In this document: one piece after another, positions 52,660 through 62,300 of the stretch
Layout: every line of letters starts with the position of its first letter
Numbering within the stretch: the stretch's first letter is position 1
Assembly: GCF_023701485.1 (NCBI RefSeq)
Contig: NZ_JAMQBK010000023.1
Location: forward strand, 132,284 to 196,283
Reading direction: 5' to 3'
Source: Aporhodopirellula aestuarii
GTDB taxonomy: Bacteria > Planctomycetota > Planctomycetia > Pirellulales > Pirellulaceae
Length of the DNA stretch: 64,000 nucleotides
Made by a program: the position numbers and the translations under genes
The notes under the pieces: generated by a model
What the model was told of the DNA's origin: nothing
The model's input: the letters and a program-made list of their open reading frames with translations, nothing else
Databases searched by the model: none

Positions 52660-53366
52660 GGCAGAGATCAGCAAATGGATGGAGTCGTTTCGTCACACAG
52701 AAAGACGAATCGCCCAAAACACGGCCCCCATCAAAGCGAAACAATCGCGGGACCGGCGTTCTGGTACGTCTGCAGAACACTAGGACGCAGTCGCGCACAC
52801 GTCAGACAAGAACCTCCCCCAAGCCCAACCCTCGAGTGGTTGGCTCACGGTGGTAACGGTGATTCCGATTGCAACGAATTTGCGTCCGCAGACGATGGCA
52901 CTGGCTGCATGCCACCGCATCGAATCAGGCGTCGAGCCCCACACCGTTAGACCACGTCAATCCGAACTCGGTGATGATGGAAACGACGCGACGGGTGCTC
53001 AATCGGATCGAAAACACCAACGACAAAAACGCTCCGAACAAGCAACCAAGCCCGTCCGGAGCCCATCCACGAATAGAACCCCTGTTCCCAAGCCGAACGA
53101 AGCAGCTAGGCAGGAATGATTGGGCAGAATCCTGCTGGCCGTTTGGACGCTAGCGTTAGCCGCTCAGTCCTTGCAAAGACGTGGAGATGGAGGCTTGGTA
53201 AGCACTGCGTCGATTCTTAGTCGCGATAGATTCGTCATGCGACAGCCTTGGACGCCAGTCCCGGGACGACATCGCCCCCGCGCAACCCAAGCCGCGAAGC
53301 ACTGGCTCCAACATGGCGCACGATGCACCAATCGACAAATCTCCCAAAAGACTCCTGTGCAGCTGC
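52660..53366. other. 707-base gap without a supported gene
   Basis: Several short frames on both strands are open, but none has a convincing composition, ribosome site or family motif. No tRNA-like cloverleaf or terminator could be made out. The stretch contains several purine-rich runs and a CGCTAGCGTTAGCC segment (53147-53160) that is self-complementary in part. It separates the chain-length gene from the Gfo/Idh gene, both of which read leftward. Confidence 0.5.
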
Positions 53367-54542
53367 CTACATGTCGACCCAAGCATTGTCCCGCTGGGAG
53401 CTCTTCACGGCGGCGGCAATGAATGCCATGCCAATGTAGCCGTCATCGATATTAGCGTACTTGCTGCCGTCACAATCGAATGGTTTCCCTTCGTTGTACA
53501 AGCGGACATCTTGCTCGAAACAGCGATGCAATCTTGCGAACGCGTCGTGGAACGCTTCGGGGTGGCCGGGTGGAATGTTCGGCTCGGCCATCAATTCCTC
53601 CGGCAGGTTTTTAAGGAACCCGTCGTTCGCCGAAACGGAACCGCGGAAGTAAGTACGATCGGGCTGATCTGGCAAACGAATCGTGAGTTCTTCTGGGAAC
53701 TCCTGACGCCAAACCAACGAACCCTTCGTCCCGTTAATCTCAATCCCGAGATCATTCTTGTGCCCGATCGCGATCTGAGAAGCACGCACCAACCCTCGAC
53801 CGCCGTTAGACAGTTCCACGTAGGTGGTGAAGTGATCATCGAGGCTGCGACCGCTCACGAACGTCTCGAGATGGGCTTGGACCCGTTTGACGTTCAAACC
53901 GGTGACGTAACGCAGTTGCATCAGGGCATGCGTACCGATGTCGCCGCCACACAGGCTGGCTCCCGATTTCTTCGGATCCACTCGCCATTCTGCTTGTACG
54001 TTTCCGGAATCTTCCGTCCGTGCGGCGAGCCAACCTTGCAAGTAATAGGAGTCGACCCAGCGGACATCGCCGAGCAAACCGCTCGTGACGATGAACCTCG
54101 CGAACCGGCTGGTCCAGTGCCCGAGGTAGGTGTGAGAAACCGCAAAGGGAACATTCTTTTCCTTGACCGCATCGACGAGTTGCTTGGCCTCGTCGATGTT
54201 GAGCGTCAATGGTTTCTCGCAGAAAACGGGAATGCCAGCTTGAACGCACTTGATCGCCGGATCGAAGTGGACGTGATTGGGCGTGACGATCAATGCATAA
54301 TCAATTCGCTCGCCGAGCGGTTTGGCGGATTCCTGTTTGATCAAATCGTCGTAGCTGTCATAGCCCTTGATCGGATAGTCCCAGTTCGCCGCTTCCGACT
54401 GAGCGACCTCCGGATCGGGGTGCAACGCCGCGACCGTCACCCGGCGAGTCCCATCAAAATGAATGGCCCGTTGATGCGGTTGAACGATAAACGCTCCACC
54501 GCCGCCTCCGATCAAACCAACGTTGAGGGGTCGATTCGCCAT
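53367..54542 (-). CDS. Gfo/Idh/MocA family oxidoreductase
   Basis: 391 residues. The Rossmann segment VGLIGGGGGAFIVQPHQRA, CEKPLTLNIDEAKQLV (catalytic Lys), and GGDIGTHALMQLRYVTG (Asp/His region) are in order. The C-terminal segment AFHDAFARLHRCFE, followed by a conserved PNIPPGHPEAFHDA, is common in Gfo/Idh proteins acting on sugars such as inositol derivatives. No signal peptide is present. It is isolated from other metabolic genes in this window and differs clearly from the copy at 25731. Confidence 0.88.
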   Translation of the reverse strand: MANRPLNVGLIGGGGGAFIVQPHQRAIHFDGTRRVTVAALHPDPEVAQSEAANWDYPIKGYDSYDDLIKQESAKPLGERIDYALIVTPNHVHFDPAIKCVQAGIPVFCEKPLTLNIDEAKQLVDAVKEKNVPFAVSHTYLGHWTSRFARFIVTSGLLGDVRWVDSYYLQGWLAARTEDSGNVQAEWRVDPKKSGASLCGGDIGTHALMQLRYVTGLNVKRVQAHLETFVSGRSLDDHFTTYVELSNGGRGLVRASQIAIGHKNDLGIEINGTKGSLVWRQEFPEELTIRLPDQPDRTYFRGSVSANDGFLKNLPEELMAEPNIPPGHPEAFHDAFARLHRCFEQDVRLYNEGKPFDCDGSKYANIDDGYIGMAFIAAAVKSSQRDNAWVDM

Positions 54543-54766
54543 GATCTCTGCTCACATCACTCAGGTTGCGTACTTGATAGTTCGAGCCGGCCCGGCCCGA
54601 GAAAGCCGGCGAGTATAAACGCGGTCGTTCTGCCCGAACACCCGATCAAGGGGAGCGAAAGAGACGCAATTTGTCGCATCCGCTCTGCCGCTGGCCCAAA
54701 AAGGCCGTTTTTTGATTTGGCCGCATCTCCGCCACGAGGGTCCGTGAGCGTGCCTCCAAGGAGTGC

Positions 54767-55654
54767 CTAAGCCGCTCGCTCGCTGAAATAATCGTCCCTC
54801 AACCTGACCTCGTCGCTTTGGTCATTACGACCATCTTCGTCGGACGCGTCATTCACGGCGCCAGCGTCAGCTTGGTTGGCAACATCCGTATGATCGATGT
54901 CGCTGCTTGGTTCTTCGCCGCTTTGTTTTTCGTCGTCCTCCTGCTCACCCACACTCGATTCGGGTTCGGCGTGCGGCGTTTGGTGATCCGTTTGGCTGGG
55001 GGTGGATTCGACGTCAACGTCGGCGCTAACGTCCTCGGCCGCCGTGCCCCCAGTTTCTGGGTTGTCGCTGTCGGCAGAGGTGTCGTCGTCGGCCTCGTCA
55101 ATCTCTTCCTCCCGCGCCGCAACGTCTCGTTCCAACCGAGCCTGTTCGGCGGCAAATTCGAGGCCCCACGGTTCCGCCACTTCCAATTTGCGGATTTCCG
55201 TCAGCAACAATTTGGAGGCGTGGAGGCGGCCGGTGTGCCGGTAGATCGCCGACAACAGCAGCAACGCGGGCGGATCCCGCGGTTCGATCGCGAGGTTCTC
55301 GTTGAGCAATTGCTCAGCCTGTTCGTAATCCGCCCGCAAAAACGCGATTTGGGCTTCGGGAAAACGATCGGGTTCTTCGCTGGCTTGCAAAGGCGTCAGC
55401 AGCAGCGGCAATTCGCGGATCGACCGAATCGTCAGGACCAGCCACGCGGCGGCGACGACCCAGCACGCCAACAGCACGAGCCCGCCCGAAAGCCAGTCCG
55501 AATAGATAAATTTAGCGACCAACAGCGCGTTCACGATTGCAGCAAATGCGACCGCTGCGGGTAAAGCCGAGAAACGACCTCGCCACCATAATTCAGCCAT
55601 CCCCGGCCAGAGGCAGGTGAGATAGTGTTTCGGTTGGATCGAGACCTCTTCCAT
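54767..55654 (-). CDS. membrane-anchored TPR protein with acidic tail
   Basis: 295 residues. Two hydrophobic segments lie at about residues 28-50 (FSALPAAVAFAAIVNALLVAKFIY) and 55-76 (GGLVLLACWVVAAAWLVLTI). A helical repeat region (about 100-165) includes DYEQAEQLLNENLAIEPRDPPALLLLSAIYRHTGRLHASKLLLTEI, which is TPR-like. The last 115 residues are strongly acidic and Ser/Asp/Glu-rich and should be disordered. Function unknown; a scaffold at the membrane is likely. It has no operon partner: the SDR gene starts 94 bases away on the same strand. Confidence 0.65.
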   Translation of the reverse strand: MEEVSIQPKHYLTCLWPGMAELWWRGRFSALPAAVAFAAIVNALLVAKFIYSDWLSGGLVLLACWVVAAAWLVLTIRSIRELPLLLTPLQASEEPDRFPEAQIAFLRADYEQAEQLLNENLAIEPRDPPALLLLSAIYRHTGRLHASKLLLTEIRKLEVAEPWGLEFAAEQARLERDVAAREEEIDEADDDTSADSDNPETGGTAAEDVSADVDVESTPSQTDHQTPHAEPESSVGEQEDDEKQSGEEPSSDIDHTDVANQADAGAVNDASDEDGRNDQSDEVRLRDDYFSERAA

Positions 55655-55747
55655 CCTGCGAGTGGTAGCGTTTCACAACGTCCGAAAGCAAGAGAACCTA
55701 GGCAATTTCGGAGTTCCGGGGGCACGCCCCTCAAGACCTGATCAAAA

Positions 55748-56479
55748 CTACACCCATTCTTGGGTAGTCGGCTTGATGACAATTTCCGGCACACAGGCCC
55801 GTGCGGGCAATTGGCAGATCGTCAGTACCACACCAGCGATATCATCGGGCTGGAGGATCGATTCGCGGTGTTCGTCAGAAACCGGGACGGGGCGGCGATC
55901 GAGAATCGGCGTGTTAACTTCGCCCGGATATACGTTCGTGATTCGCACGCCCTCATGGCGAACCTCATTGGCGACAGCCGTTCCCATCGCGGTCATCGCA
56001 AATTTGCTGGCACAGTACACGATCCCGCCCAAACTGATCGCGCGTTTGCCGGCGACCGACGAGATATTGATAACCAGACCGTCGCGTCGGTCGCGCATCG
56101 CGGGCAGCACCTCACGCAAACAGCGGTACGCACCGGTGGCATTGATCCGCAGCACTTGGTCCCATTCATCCGGATCCATTTCGGCCATCGTCCTTTTGGC
56201 GATGTTGATCCCGGCACTATTGACCAGAATGTCGACCGTACCGACGTTCTCCCGGATGTCTTTAAAAAACGCCTCGATGCTGGCGTTGTCCGCCACATCG
56301 ATCGTGTGGGTACGGATCGGATGTGGCGAGTCGACTGCGGAGGCGAGTTTCTCGAGCGGCTCGCTGCGACGCCCGCCGATGGTCACTTTCGCGCCCGCTA
56401 CCGCCAAAACGCGAGCGATTCCGGCTCCGATTCCTGTTCCGCCACCTGTAATCGCAACGACTTTTCCGTCCAAATTCAT
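55748..56479 (-). CDS. short-chain dehydrogenase/reductase
   Basis: 243 residues from ATG 56479; the frame to 56563 has no family similarity upstream. Classical SDR motifs: TGGGTGIGAGIA (cofactor Gly motif), NSAGIN (the NNAG counterpart), catalytic Ser in INISSVAG and YCASKFAMTAM with the Tyr-x3-Lys pair, then VYPGEVNTPI. It reduces or oxidises an alcohol/ketone with NAD(P)H, substrate unknown. The glutathione peroxidase gene is divergent, its start 135 bases away. Confidence 0.92.
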   Translation of the reverse strand: MNLDGKVVAITGGGTGIGAGIARVLAVAGAKVTIGGRRSEPLEKLASAVDSPHPIRTHTIDVADNASIEAFFKDIRENVGTVDILVNSAGINIAKRTMAEMDPDEWDQVLRINATGAYRCLREVLPAMRDRRDGLVINISSVAGKRAISLGGIVYCASKFAMTAMGTAVANEVRHEGVRITNVYPGEVNTPILDRRPVPVSDEHRESILQPDDIAGVVLTICQLPARACVPEIVIKPTTQEWV

Positions 56480-56613
56480 CTCGATGATCCTCTTTCCTAA
56501 TCGCAGCAAAAACGGTGGGGAAGCTCTCGCCTTGCGGCATGGCACTGGCTGACCCACTATCATACCGAGAGTTCCCTCTTAGCCCCAGTTCGTCCCCCCA
56601 TGGAAACTATCTG

Positions 56614-57195
56614 ATGACCCGAATCTTTTTGCTTTCACTCGCACTCGGATGTTTGATGACCGCTCCCGCTTCCGCTGATGACGCCTCTTCCAATGAACAC
56701 ACCTGTTCCCTGAACTTCACCGCCGAAACCATCGACGGCGAAACGGTGGACCTCCACGACTACGAAGGCAAAGTGGTCCTGATCGTGAACGTAGCCAGCA
56801 AATGCGGCTACACCAAACAGTACGCGGGCCTGCAAGATTTGTATGAAAAGTACAAAGACAAAGGCTTGGTGATTCTCGGCTTTCCGAGCAACGAGTTCCG
56901 TGGCCAAGAACCGGGAACGAATGCCGAGATCAAAGAGTTTTGCACCAGCAAATTTGGCGTCACGTTTCCGATGATGAGCAAGGTCGAGGTCAACACACCG
57001 GAAGCCTGCGCTCTCTACAAACACCTGACCAGCCAAGACGCCAAACCGCTGGGCAAAGGTCCGGTAGCCTGGAATTTTGAAAAGTTCCTGATTGGACGCG
57101 ACGGCCAAGTCGTTAACCGGTTCGGTTCCAAAACCAAACCTTCGGACGAGGAATTGATCACCGCGATCGAAGCACAGCTTTCGAGCAAGGGCTAA
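56614..57195 (+). CDS. secreted glutathione peroxidase family protein
   Basis: 193 residues from ATG 56614, which begins a signal peptide (MTRIFLLSLALGCLMTAPASA). The catalytic site is NVASKCGYTKQY, with Cys in place of selenocysteine; FPSNEFRGQEPG supplies the Gln and KGPVAWNFEKFLI the Trp. Bacterial Cys-type enzymes reduce hydroperoxides using thioredoxin-like reductants more often than glutathione. The signal peptide places it outside the cytoplasm. It ends nine bases from the convergent hemC stop. Confidence 0.93.
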   Translation: MTRIFLLSLALGCLMTAPASADDASSNEHTCSLNFTAETIDGETVDLHDYEGKVVLIVNVASKCGYTKQYAGLQDLYEKYKDKGLVILGFPSNEFRGQEPGTNAEIKEFCTSKFGVTFPMMSKVEVNTPEACALYKHLTSQDAKPLGKGPVAWNFEKFLIGRDGQVVNRFGSKTKPSDEELITAIEAQLSSKG

Positions 57196-57203
57196 CCTGA
57201 CGG

Positions 57204-58178
57204 CTAACGGGCCGACGCGATCAATTCACTCGCGCCAGCGGCGCGAAGCGTTTCGGCGACCGTTTTCCCTAACAGTTGTGCAGCGGTGACATTCGTTGCC
57301 GCCGAGGCCGGAGCGAGCGTGCACTGCGCTCGCTCTTCGAGGCGACGGGTTCCATCGGTTGACATGACGACCGCAATCAACGTCAGTTCATCGGCCCCGT
57401 CGCGATTCGATTTCGTAACGATGGCATGAGCGGCGATCGGTGCAAGGCAACCACCGTGCAATTCTGCCAGCACCGTCCGTTCGGCGATGACGGCCAACCG
57501 GGTCGCTGAATCATCGAGATAACCGAGTGTCTGCCGGGCAAACGCGTCATCGCTGCGGACTTCGATCCCCAGCGCGCCCTGGCCGGGTGCGGGCAGCATT
57601 TCCTCGAGCGAGAACTGCACCCGGGGCAGGTCGTGCATTTCCAACCGGACCACACCGGCTTCCGCCAAAACGATGGCGTCGAATTCGCCCCCTCGCAACT
57701 TCGACAAACGCGTTTGCACGTTGCCACGGATCGGCAGAATTTCCAAATCAGCACGCAGCGATTTTAATTGGGCCATCCGGCGAGTGCTTCCGGTTCCGAT
57801 CTTGGCGCCAGGGGGAAGACTCGCCAGCGTGATCCCATTCTCGGAAACGAGGCTGTCGAAAACCGTCTCTCGCGGTGGAACGGCAGCGAGTTCGAACCGC
57901 TCGTCAAACTGCGTCGGCAGGTCTTTGAGCGAATGCACCGCCACGTCGGCCTCGTCATCGACGAGTGCCTGCTGAATCCGCTTTGTGAACAACCCGACTT
58001 GGCGAGTCCCATCAATCGGACGCAAATCGGTGTCCCCAACGCTCACTAACGGCACGAGCTTGGTTTCGAAGCCGTGTTCGGCCAAACGCGACGCAACGTA
58101 ACGCGCCTGCCACATCGCCAACGGGCTCTCGCGGGTAGCGATTCGTAACAATCGTGACGAATCAGCGGGTACCGACAT
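57204..58178 (-). CDS. hemC: hydroxymethylbilane synthase (porphobilinogen deaminase)
   Basis: 324 residues from ATG 58178; a TTG at 58220 would add 14 residues. [14 protein letters not shown] is the N-terminal motif, SLKDLPT is a conserved loop, and the dipyrromethane-cofactor Cys is Cys244 in [14 protein letters not shown], close to the E. coli position. It condenses four porphobilinogens into hydroxymethylbilane, the linear tetrapyrrole precursor of heme. No other heme-synthesis gene is in the window. The promoter side faces the kinase-Hsp70 gene. Confidence 0.96.
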   Translation of the reverse strand: MSVPADSSRLLRIATRESPLAMWQARYVASRLAEHGFETKLVPLVSVGDTDLRPIDGTRQVGLFTKRIQQALVDDEADVAVHSLKDLPTQFDERFELAAVPPRETVFDSLVSENGITLASLPPGAKIGTGSTRRMAQLKSLRADLEILPIRGNVQTRLSKLRGGEFDAIVLAEAGVVRLEMHDLPRVQFSLEEMLPAPGQGALGIEVRSDDAFARQTLGYLDDSATRLAVIAERTVLAELHGGCLAPIAAHAIVTKSNRDGADELTLIAVVMSTDGTRRLEERAQCTLAPASAATNVTAAQLLGKTVAETLRAAGASELIASAR

Positions 58179-58487
58179 CTCGGGTGTGCGTTCAGGATGG
58201 GTAGGCGGTGTTGCGTTCAAGGGGGGGTGCCGTCGACAAAATTAGAGTAAATTACAAGCGTCACAATCGCATCAGGGCATCCAATCCGAATGGTCGGAAT
58301 AACAAGAAGGAACCCAATACACGGTCTCACCACCAGAGCAACTGGGACGATTGGCGGAAGTGCGCGACCCGATGCCGGACGCGCTAGTCTATCTTAGAGG
58401 ATTGTTCTCAGGGGGCAGTTTAGGGGGACGCTGCCGCCGCTGAAACCTGACACCACTGAACTCTCTTTTTTTCGGATTGCCAACGAC
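58179..58487. other. 309-base divergent promoter region (hemC / kinase-Hsp70)
   Basis: No gene in this stretch is convincing. It contains a run of seven Gs (58221-58227) near hemC, an AT-rich piece (AAAATTAGAGTAAATTAC, 58239-58256), and repeated AGGGGG tracts (58409-58426) upstream of the kinase gene. No clear palindromic operator was seen. It should hold the two outward promoters. Confidence 0.5.
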
Positions 58488-61475
58488 GTGTCTTCCTCTT
58501 CCAGTGCTGACGATTCGCCGTCTCCCGAATACGACTCGGGCGAGTTCGCCTCGAGCGATTGGGCACCGCCGATTTCGCACCATTCGTCGTCCGGCGGTGC
58601 AACGGGTTCAGCGAGAGGACATCTTGGTGCCCGCGACGAAGAGGGCCTCCAGCGTTCGATTGACTACACGCAGGCACCGTGCCAAGACGAGAATTCGATC
58701 TCGATCGAACTCGATGACGACGAGCCAGATGAATCAGGTCCGCTGCCCGAGGTGATCGGCGGCTACCGCGTCGGCACCCGCCTGGGACGCGGAGGGATGG
58801 GCGAAGTCTTCCAGGCGGAGCACCGCTCGATGGGACGCACCGTGGCGTTGAAAATCCTACCGGCAAAACTGCTGGGCAGGAGCGGATCGATCGAACGCTT
58901 TCACGAAGAAATTCGCGCCGCTTCCCGATTAATGCACCCCAACATTGTGACCGCGTTCGACGCGGGGCAATCCGAAGGGATCCATTTCCTTGCGATGGAA
59001 TTCGTCGATGGCAAAACGCTGTCGCAGATTGTTGCCGAAGAAGGCCCACTCTCCATCGGTGACGCAACCTCGGCGGTCCGCCAGGCCGCCTTTGCCCTGC
59101 ACCATGCACACGCCGCCGGCATCATCCACCGTGACGTCAAACCCGGCAACTTGATGCGGTCCAAGGAAGGCACGATCAAACTGCTCGACCTCGGACTGGC
59201 ACGGTTCGCTCGCAACTGGCACAACGCCAACGAATCCAAACTCGGCAACAGCAAGATCGGCATCATCGATCCGAAACAGCTCGCCAGCCCACCACCTCAA
59301 CCGCACAACAACGGTTCACCCGGCTCACCCCAAACACACGAGTCGCTGCACCCCCTCAGCTCCCCAAGACGCTCGCTGCTGGGCACGCTCGCGTTCATCT
59401 CACCGGAACAACTGGAGGATCCCGAGTCAGCCGATGCCCGCAGTGACCAGTACTCGCTCGGAGCCACCCTGTTTTATTTGCTCGTCGGGCATCCCCCGTT
59501 TCCGGGCGAAATGATCGACCAAATCTATGGTCATCGTCATGGCGAAATCCCTGACCTGATGACCTACCGACAAGATGTCGACTTAACGCTCGCAAACATC
59601 GTCAACCGCATGCTCGCCAAGTCGCCTGCGCAGCGATACGCATCGATGGACGAAGTCGCGCGAGCCATGTCACCCTACGACAACGACCGCTCGACGCCGG
59701 CTTGGGTATTGGATTTCGCCGAACGAAAGGTTGATGAAGAACGCTCGACCGCTAACGAAGTCAGCAGGAGCACACGAGCGACGCGAAACAAAATATTGAG
59801 CGTGCTCGGCATCGACATGGGACTCACCCATGCCGCGACCGCCGTCGGGCTCCCCGACGGAAACATCCAAAACGGCTGGCCTTCACTGACGAGCGGTCGC
59901 CCCCAACCACTCTTTCGCATGGCCGTCGCCGAACGCCCAGCGACGTCGAATACGCCGGGTGGCGAAGTCCTTTTCGGGCAAGCGGCGTACGAACTGCGGA
60001 AAGACTACCCGCATCTCGTGTCGCATTGCCAAACGATGTACTTCGGTCGCCATGAAATGCTGCGACGCGTCGCCGGACGCATGTGCCCGCCGCTTGTGGC
60101 AGCGGCCCTATGCCTGCGGCGGCTCGTGGGCAACACACTCATGAACCACTGCACCGCTCAGAAAAGCACACCACCACCTGTCCCTGGCTCGCATGACTCC
60201 GGTTCATCCGATGGTTCCATAGACAGCGTTCTCGGTGCGACGTGGCAACGCCACGAGAGCTGGCCCGACGCGGTCGCGATCACCGTCCCAGGTTGTTACG
60301 ACCAGCTGCACCGGAGATCCGTTTACACCGCCGCGAGAATCGCCGGATTGCCCTCGGTGCGCCTCATCGACCGGGGAGTCGCGATCGCGCAATTCGCCTT
60401 GAGAAGCGATCAAGGCGATGCTGAAAAGCAGTCCGACCAACCACCGCGAACGAGCGCCGACGAGGGTCCCGAAACGATCCTGTACGTCGGGTTGACCGGC
60501 CAAGCGCTCGACGTTTCGGTGATCCGGCGTCGCGGCCGAAAAATCGAACAGATTGCATCCGCCGGACACTGGCAACAGAACGCCACGACTTGGTCGAGCC
60601 GGTTGGTCGAGATGATCCAATCGCGTCTCGTCCATCGCCCAAGACGTCGCTCCAACCCGAACGCCAACCGCAGCTGGCTGCTGCACGCGGCGAAGGTACA
60701 GATCGCGGGCGAACGGGCGATGAATTCGCTGCTCCTGCTCCCTGAAACCAGCGTTGAAATTCAGCACGACGGTAAAACCGAAACGGTCCAACTTTCACGT
60801 GCGAAGTGGCTGGAATCCTGCGAAGTATTAATGACCTCAATCGAACAGTGCATCGCACTGGCTTGCTCCCGCGCCGAGATCTCAGCTGAGAACATCAGCC
60901 GCTGCTTCGTGCTCAGCCCGATCTTGCGACTGCCGCCGATTCGACAACGCGTGTTCGCATCCCTCGGTAAGAACACGTCGATCGAATTCTTTGACTATCC
61001 CGACGCAGCCATCGGCGCCGCCGCATGTCTAATGTCCGAACTACCAGGACATCGCAGTGGAGTCCTTCCCGCACAGTGCAGCGCCTCCCACTCCGTCGGA
61101 TTCGTCGTCTCCGAAGCCACCGGCAAACGCAAGATCCTTCCGATCATTACGCGCGGCACGCCGACACCGTCTCGCACCAATCGCCAACTCGGAGGCACTG
61201 CCAAAGATGAAGCGTTAACTCTCGCCTTGGTGGAGTCTTCAGGGCTCCAAGACGAAGCTTGGCACACGCTCGGCCGACACCGCATTGCCGTCGATGCGTC
61301 TGAGCAATCACCGACCCGCAAGATCGGTTTTGAAGTCGATATCAATGGTCTGCTCTCGGTGCATTTGGAACGCCCCGATCTCGGTCGAACCGTCCGCCTC
61401 CCCTCGTTACCTGAACTCGACGTGAGCCTCGACCAGTGGGAAGACTGGCGAGAATGGGTGGAAGATCAGGCCTAG
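58488..61475 (+). CDS. Ser/Thr protein kinase fused to an Hsp70-like domain
   Basis: 995 residues from GTG 58488. Residues 1-85 are Ser/Asp-rich and disordered. The kinase domain (about 90-400, with an inserted linker at about 240-300) has a Gly loop RLGRGGMGEVF, Lys122 in TVALKIL, HRDVKPGN with Asp216, and DLG with Asp234 instead of DFG, so it is predicted active. From about 437 the protein resembles Hsp70: GIDMGLTHAATAVG (phosphate 1), VAITVPGCYDQLHRRSVYTAARIAGL, a phosphate 2 loop degraded to VGLTGQALDVS near residue 667, and an adenosine-type segment FVLSPILRLPPIRQR. The degraded phosphate 2 and adenosine motifs suggest weak or no ATPase activity. A short beta-like segment ends the chain. 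No transmembrane helix is seen. Confidence 0.85.
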   Translation: MSSSSSADDSPSPEYDSGEFASSDWAPPISHHSSSGGATGSARGHLGARDEEGLQRSIDYTQAPCQDENSISIELDDDEPDESGPLPEVIGGYRVGTRLGRGGMGEVFQAEHRSMGRTVALKILPAKLLGRSGSIERFHEEIRAASRLMHPNIVTAFDAGQSEGIHFLAMEFVDGKTLSQIVAEEGPLSIGDATSAVRQAAFALHHAHAAGIIHRDVKPGNLMRSKEGTIKLLDLGLARFARNWHNANESKLGNSKIGIIDPKQLASPPPQPHNNGSPGSPQTHESLHPLSSPRRSLLGTLAFISPEQLEDPESADARSDQYSLGATLFYLLVGHPPFPGEMIDQIYGHRHGEIPDLMTYRQDVDLTLANIVNRMLAKSPAQRYASMDEVARAMSPYDNDRSTPAWVLDFAERKVDEERSTANEVSRSTRATRNKILSVLGIDMGLTHAATAVGLPDGNIQNGWPSLTSGRPQPLFRMAVAERPATSNTPGGEVLFGQAAYELRKDYPHLVSHCQTMYFGRHEMLRRVAGRMCPPLVAAALCLRRLVGNTLMNHCTAQKSTPPPVPGSHDSGSSDGSIDSVLGATWQRHESWPDAVAITVPGCYDQLHRRSVYTAARIAGLPSVRLIDRGVAIAQFALRSDQGDAEKQSDQPPRTSADEGPETILYVGLTGQALDVSVIRRRGRKIEQIASAGHWQQNATTWSSRLVEMIQSRLVHRPRRRSNPNANRSWLLHAAKVQIAGERAMNSLLLLPETSVEIQHDGKTETVQLSRAKWLESCEVLMTSIEQCIALACSRAEISAENISRCFVLSPILRLPPIRQRVFASLGKNTSIEFFDYPDAAIGAAACLMSELPGHRSGVLPAQCSASHSVGFVVSEATGKRKILPIITRGTPTPSRTNRQLGGTAKDEALTLALVESSGLQDEAWHTLGRHRIAVDASEQSPTRKIGFEVDINGLLSVHLERPDLGRTVRLPSLPELDVSLDQWEDWREWVEDQA

Positions 61476-61629
61476 ATAAAACGTACCGCTGCAGCGTTTT
61501 GTCAAAACCTAACGCTCGTAACGATCAGGCCGATATTTGTCTCCCCATTTCTAACGGTTTAAGTTGTTTTCGCTCAATTCTCGTTTGATCGCCTCAAGTC
61601 ATTGGATAGCCTAGGTGGGTCAACGGAAG

Positions 61630-61692
61630 CACGTCATGCGACGTGAAATCCGGGTGGCAGAAAACCAAAATGGAGTGTGGGGAACGTTCCCC
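61630..61692. promoter_or_regulatory. two perfect dyads upstream of a hypothetical gene
   Basis: CACGTC-ATGC-GACGTG (61630-61645) and GGGGAACGTTCCCC (61679-61692) are perfect inverted repeats 54-116 bases before the hypothetical gene's start. A looser pair CACAT...ATGTG follows (about 61697-61714). The cluster could bind regulators, but the owner gene has no known function, so this is only suggestive. Confidence 0.3.
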
Positions 61693-61745
61693 GAATCACA
61701 TTGCCACGCATGTGACCTGTTTCAATTGGGAAGGTGAAGGTAACG

Positions 61746-62300
61746 ATGGATATGAGTGAGACGAGTCGACCCATGATCGATGAAGTGGATCTGATGATCG
61801 ACAACGCTCGGCTACGAGACGAGCTAGAGCCATATCGAGATGATTCGATTGACGATCCAACGACACGGCACATGCCATTGCCGGTGGAGAACGAATACCT
61901 CGCATCCATCTTGGCCTGGGAACGGGCTCCGGCATTGCCGATCCGAGATTGGTTCAACCCGCCGCTGCAAATCCCGGCGCCGGAATCCCTCGATGACGAA
62001 TCGCTGTCGAACACTTTGGTTCGCACGATCGCACAATTGAAGTCTCAGCGCATCGTGCTGTCATGCACTGACCACCTCAGCGACCGTGAACTGTACCGAG
62101 TGATCTATCGCGACATCTTACCGTGCTGCGAGAAAAAGGTTGCCGTCGAAGGCAATGAACTCGAGTGGCGTTGCGTTGACGACAACGAAACTTGGTTGAC
62201 GTACTATGCCGACGCGGTGGAACGTCGCAGGTTCCAAGAAGAGCACCAGATCGATCTACCAAAGGCAAGAAAGCCTCGTTACCGCCGCGACGTCCGCTAA
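61746..62300 (+). CDS. conserved hypothetical protein
   Basis: 184 residues from ATG 61746, which follows GAAGGTGAAGG; GTG 61734 or ATG 61752 are alternatives. No family is recognised. The protein is acidic overall. A central segment, WFNPPLQIPAPESLDD, then LSNTLVRTIAQLKSQRIVLSCTDHLSDRELYRVIYRDILPCCEK, contains two Cys and one Cys-Cys pair but no clear zinc motif. The C-terminus is basic (KARKPRYRRDVR). I have the impression that similar proteins are widespread in planctomycetes; that should be checked. It has dyads upstream and an 800-base gap downstream. Confidence 0.6.
   Translation: MDMSETSRPMIDEVDLMIDNARLRDELEPYRDDSIDDPTTRHMPLPVENEYLASILAWERAPALPIRDWFNPPLQIPAPESLDDESLSNTLVRTIAQLKSQRIVLSCTDHLSDRELYRVIYRDILPCCEKKVAVEGNELEWRCVDDNETWLTYYADAVERRRFQEEHQIDLPKARKPRYRRDVR

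Noticed and set aside
52660..53366. Short open frames and possible tRNA in the gap
   Set aside because: No frame has family similarity or a ribosome site, and no cloverleaf with a proper T-loop and acceptor stem could be drawn.
53313..54770. 485-residue open frame on the + strand
   Set aside because: It is the antisense shadow of the Gfo/Idh gene at 53367-54542, which has full family motifs.
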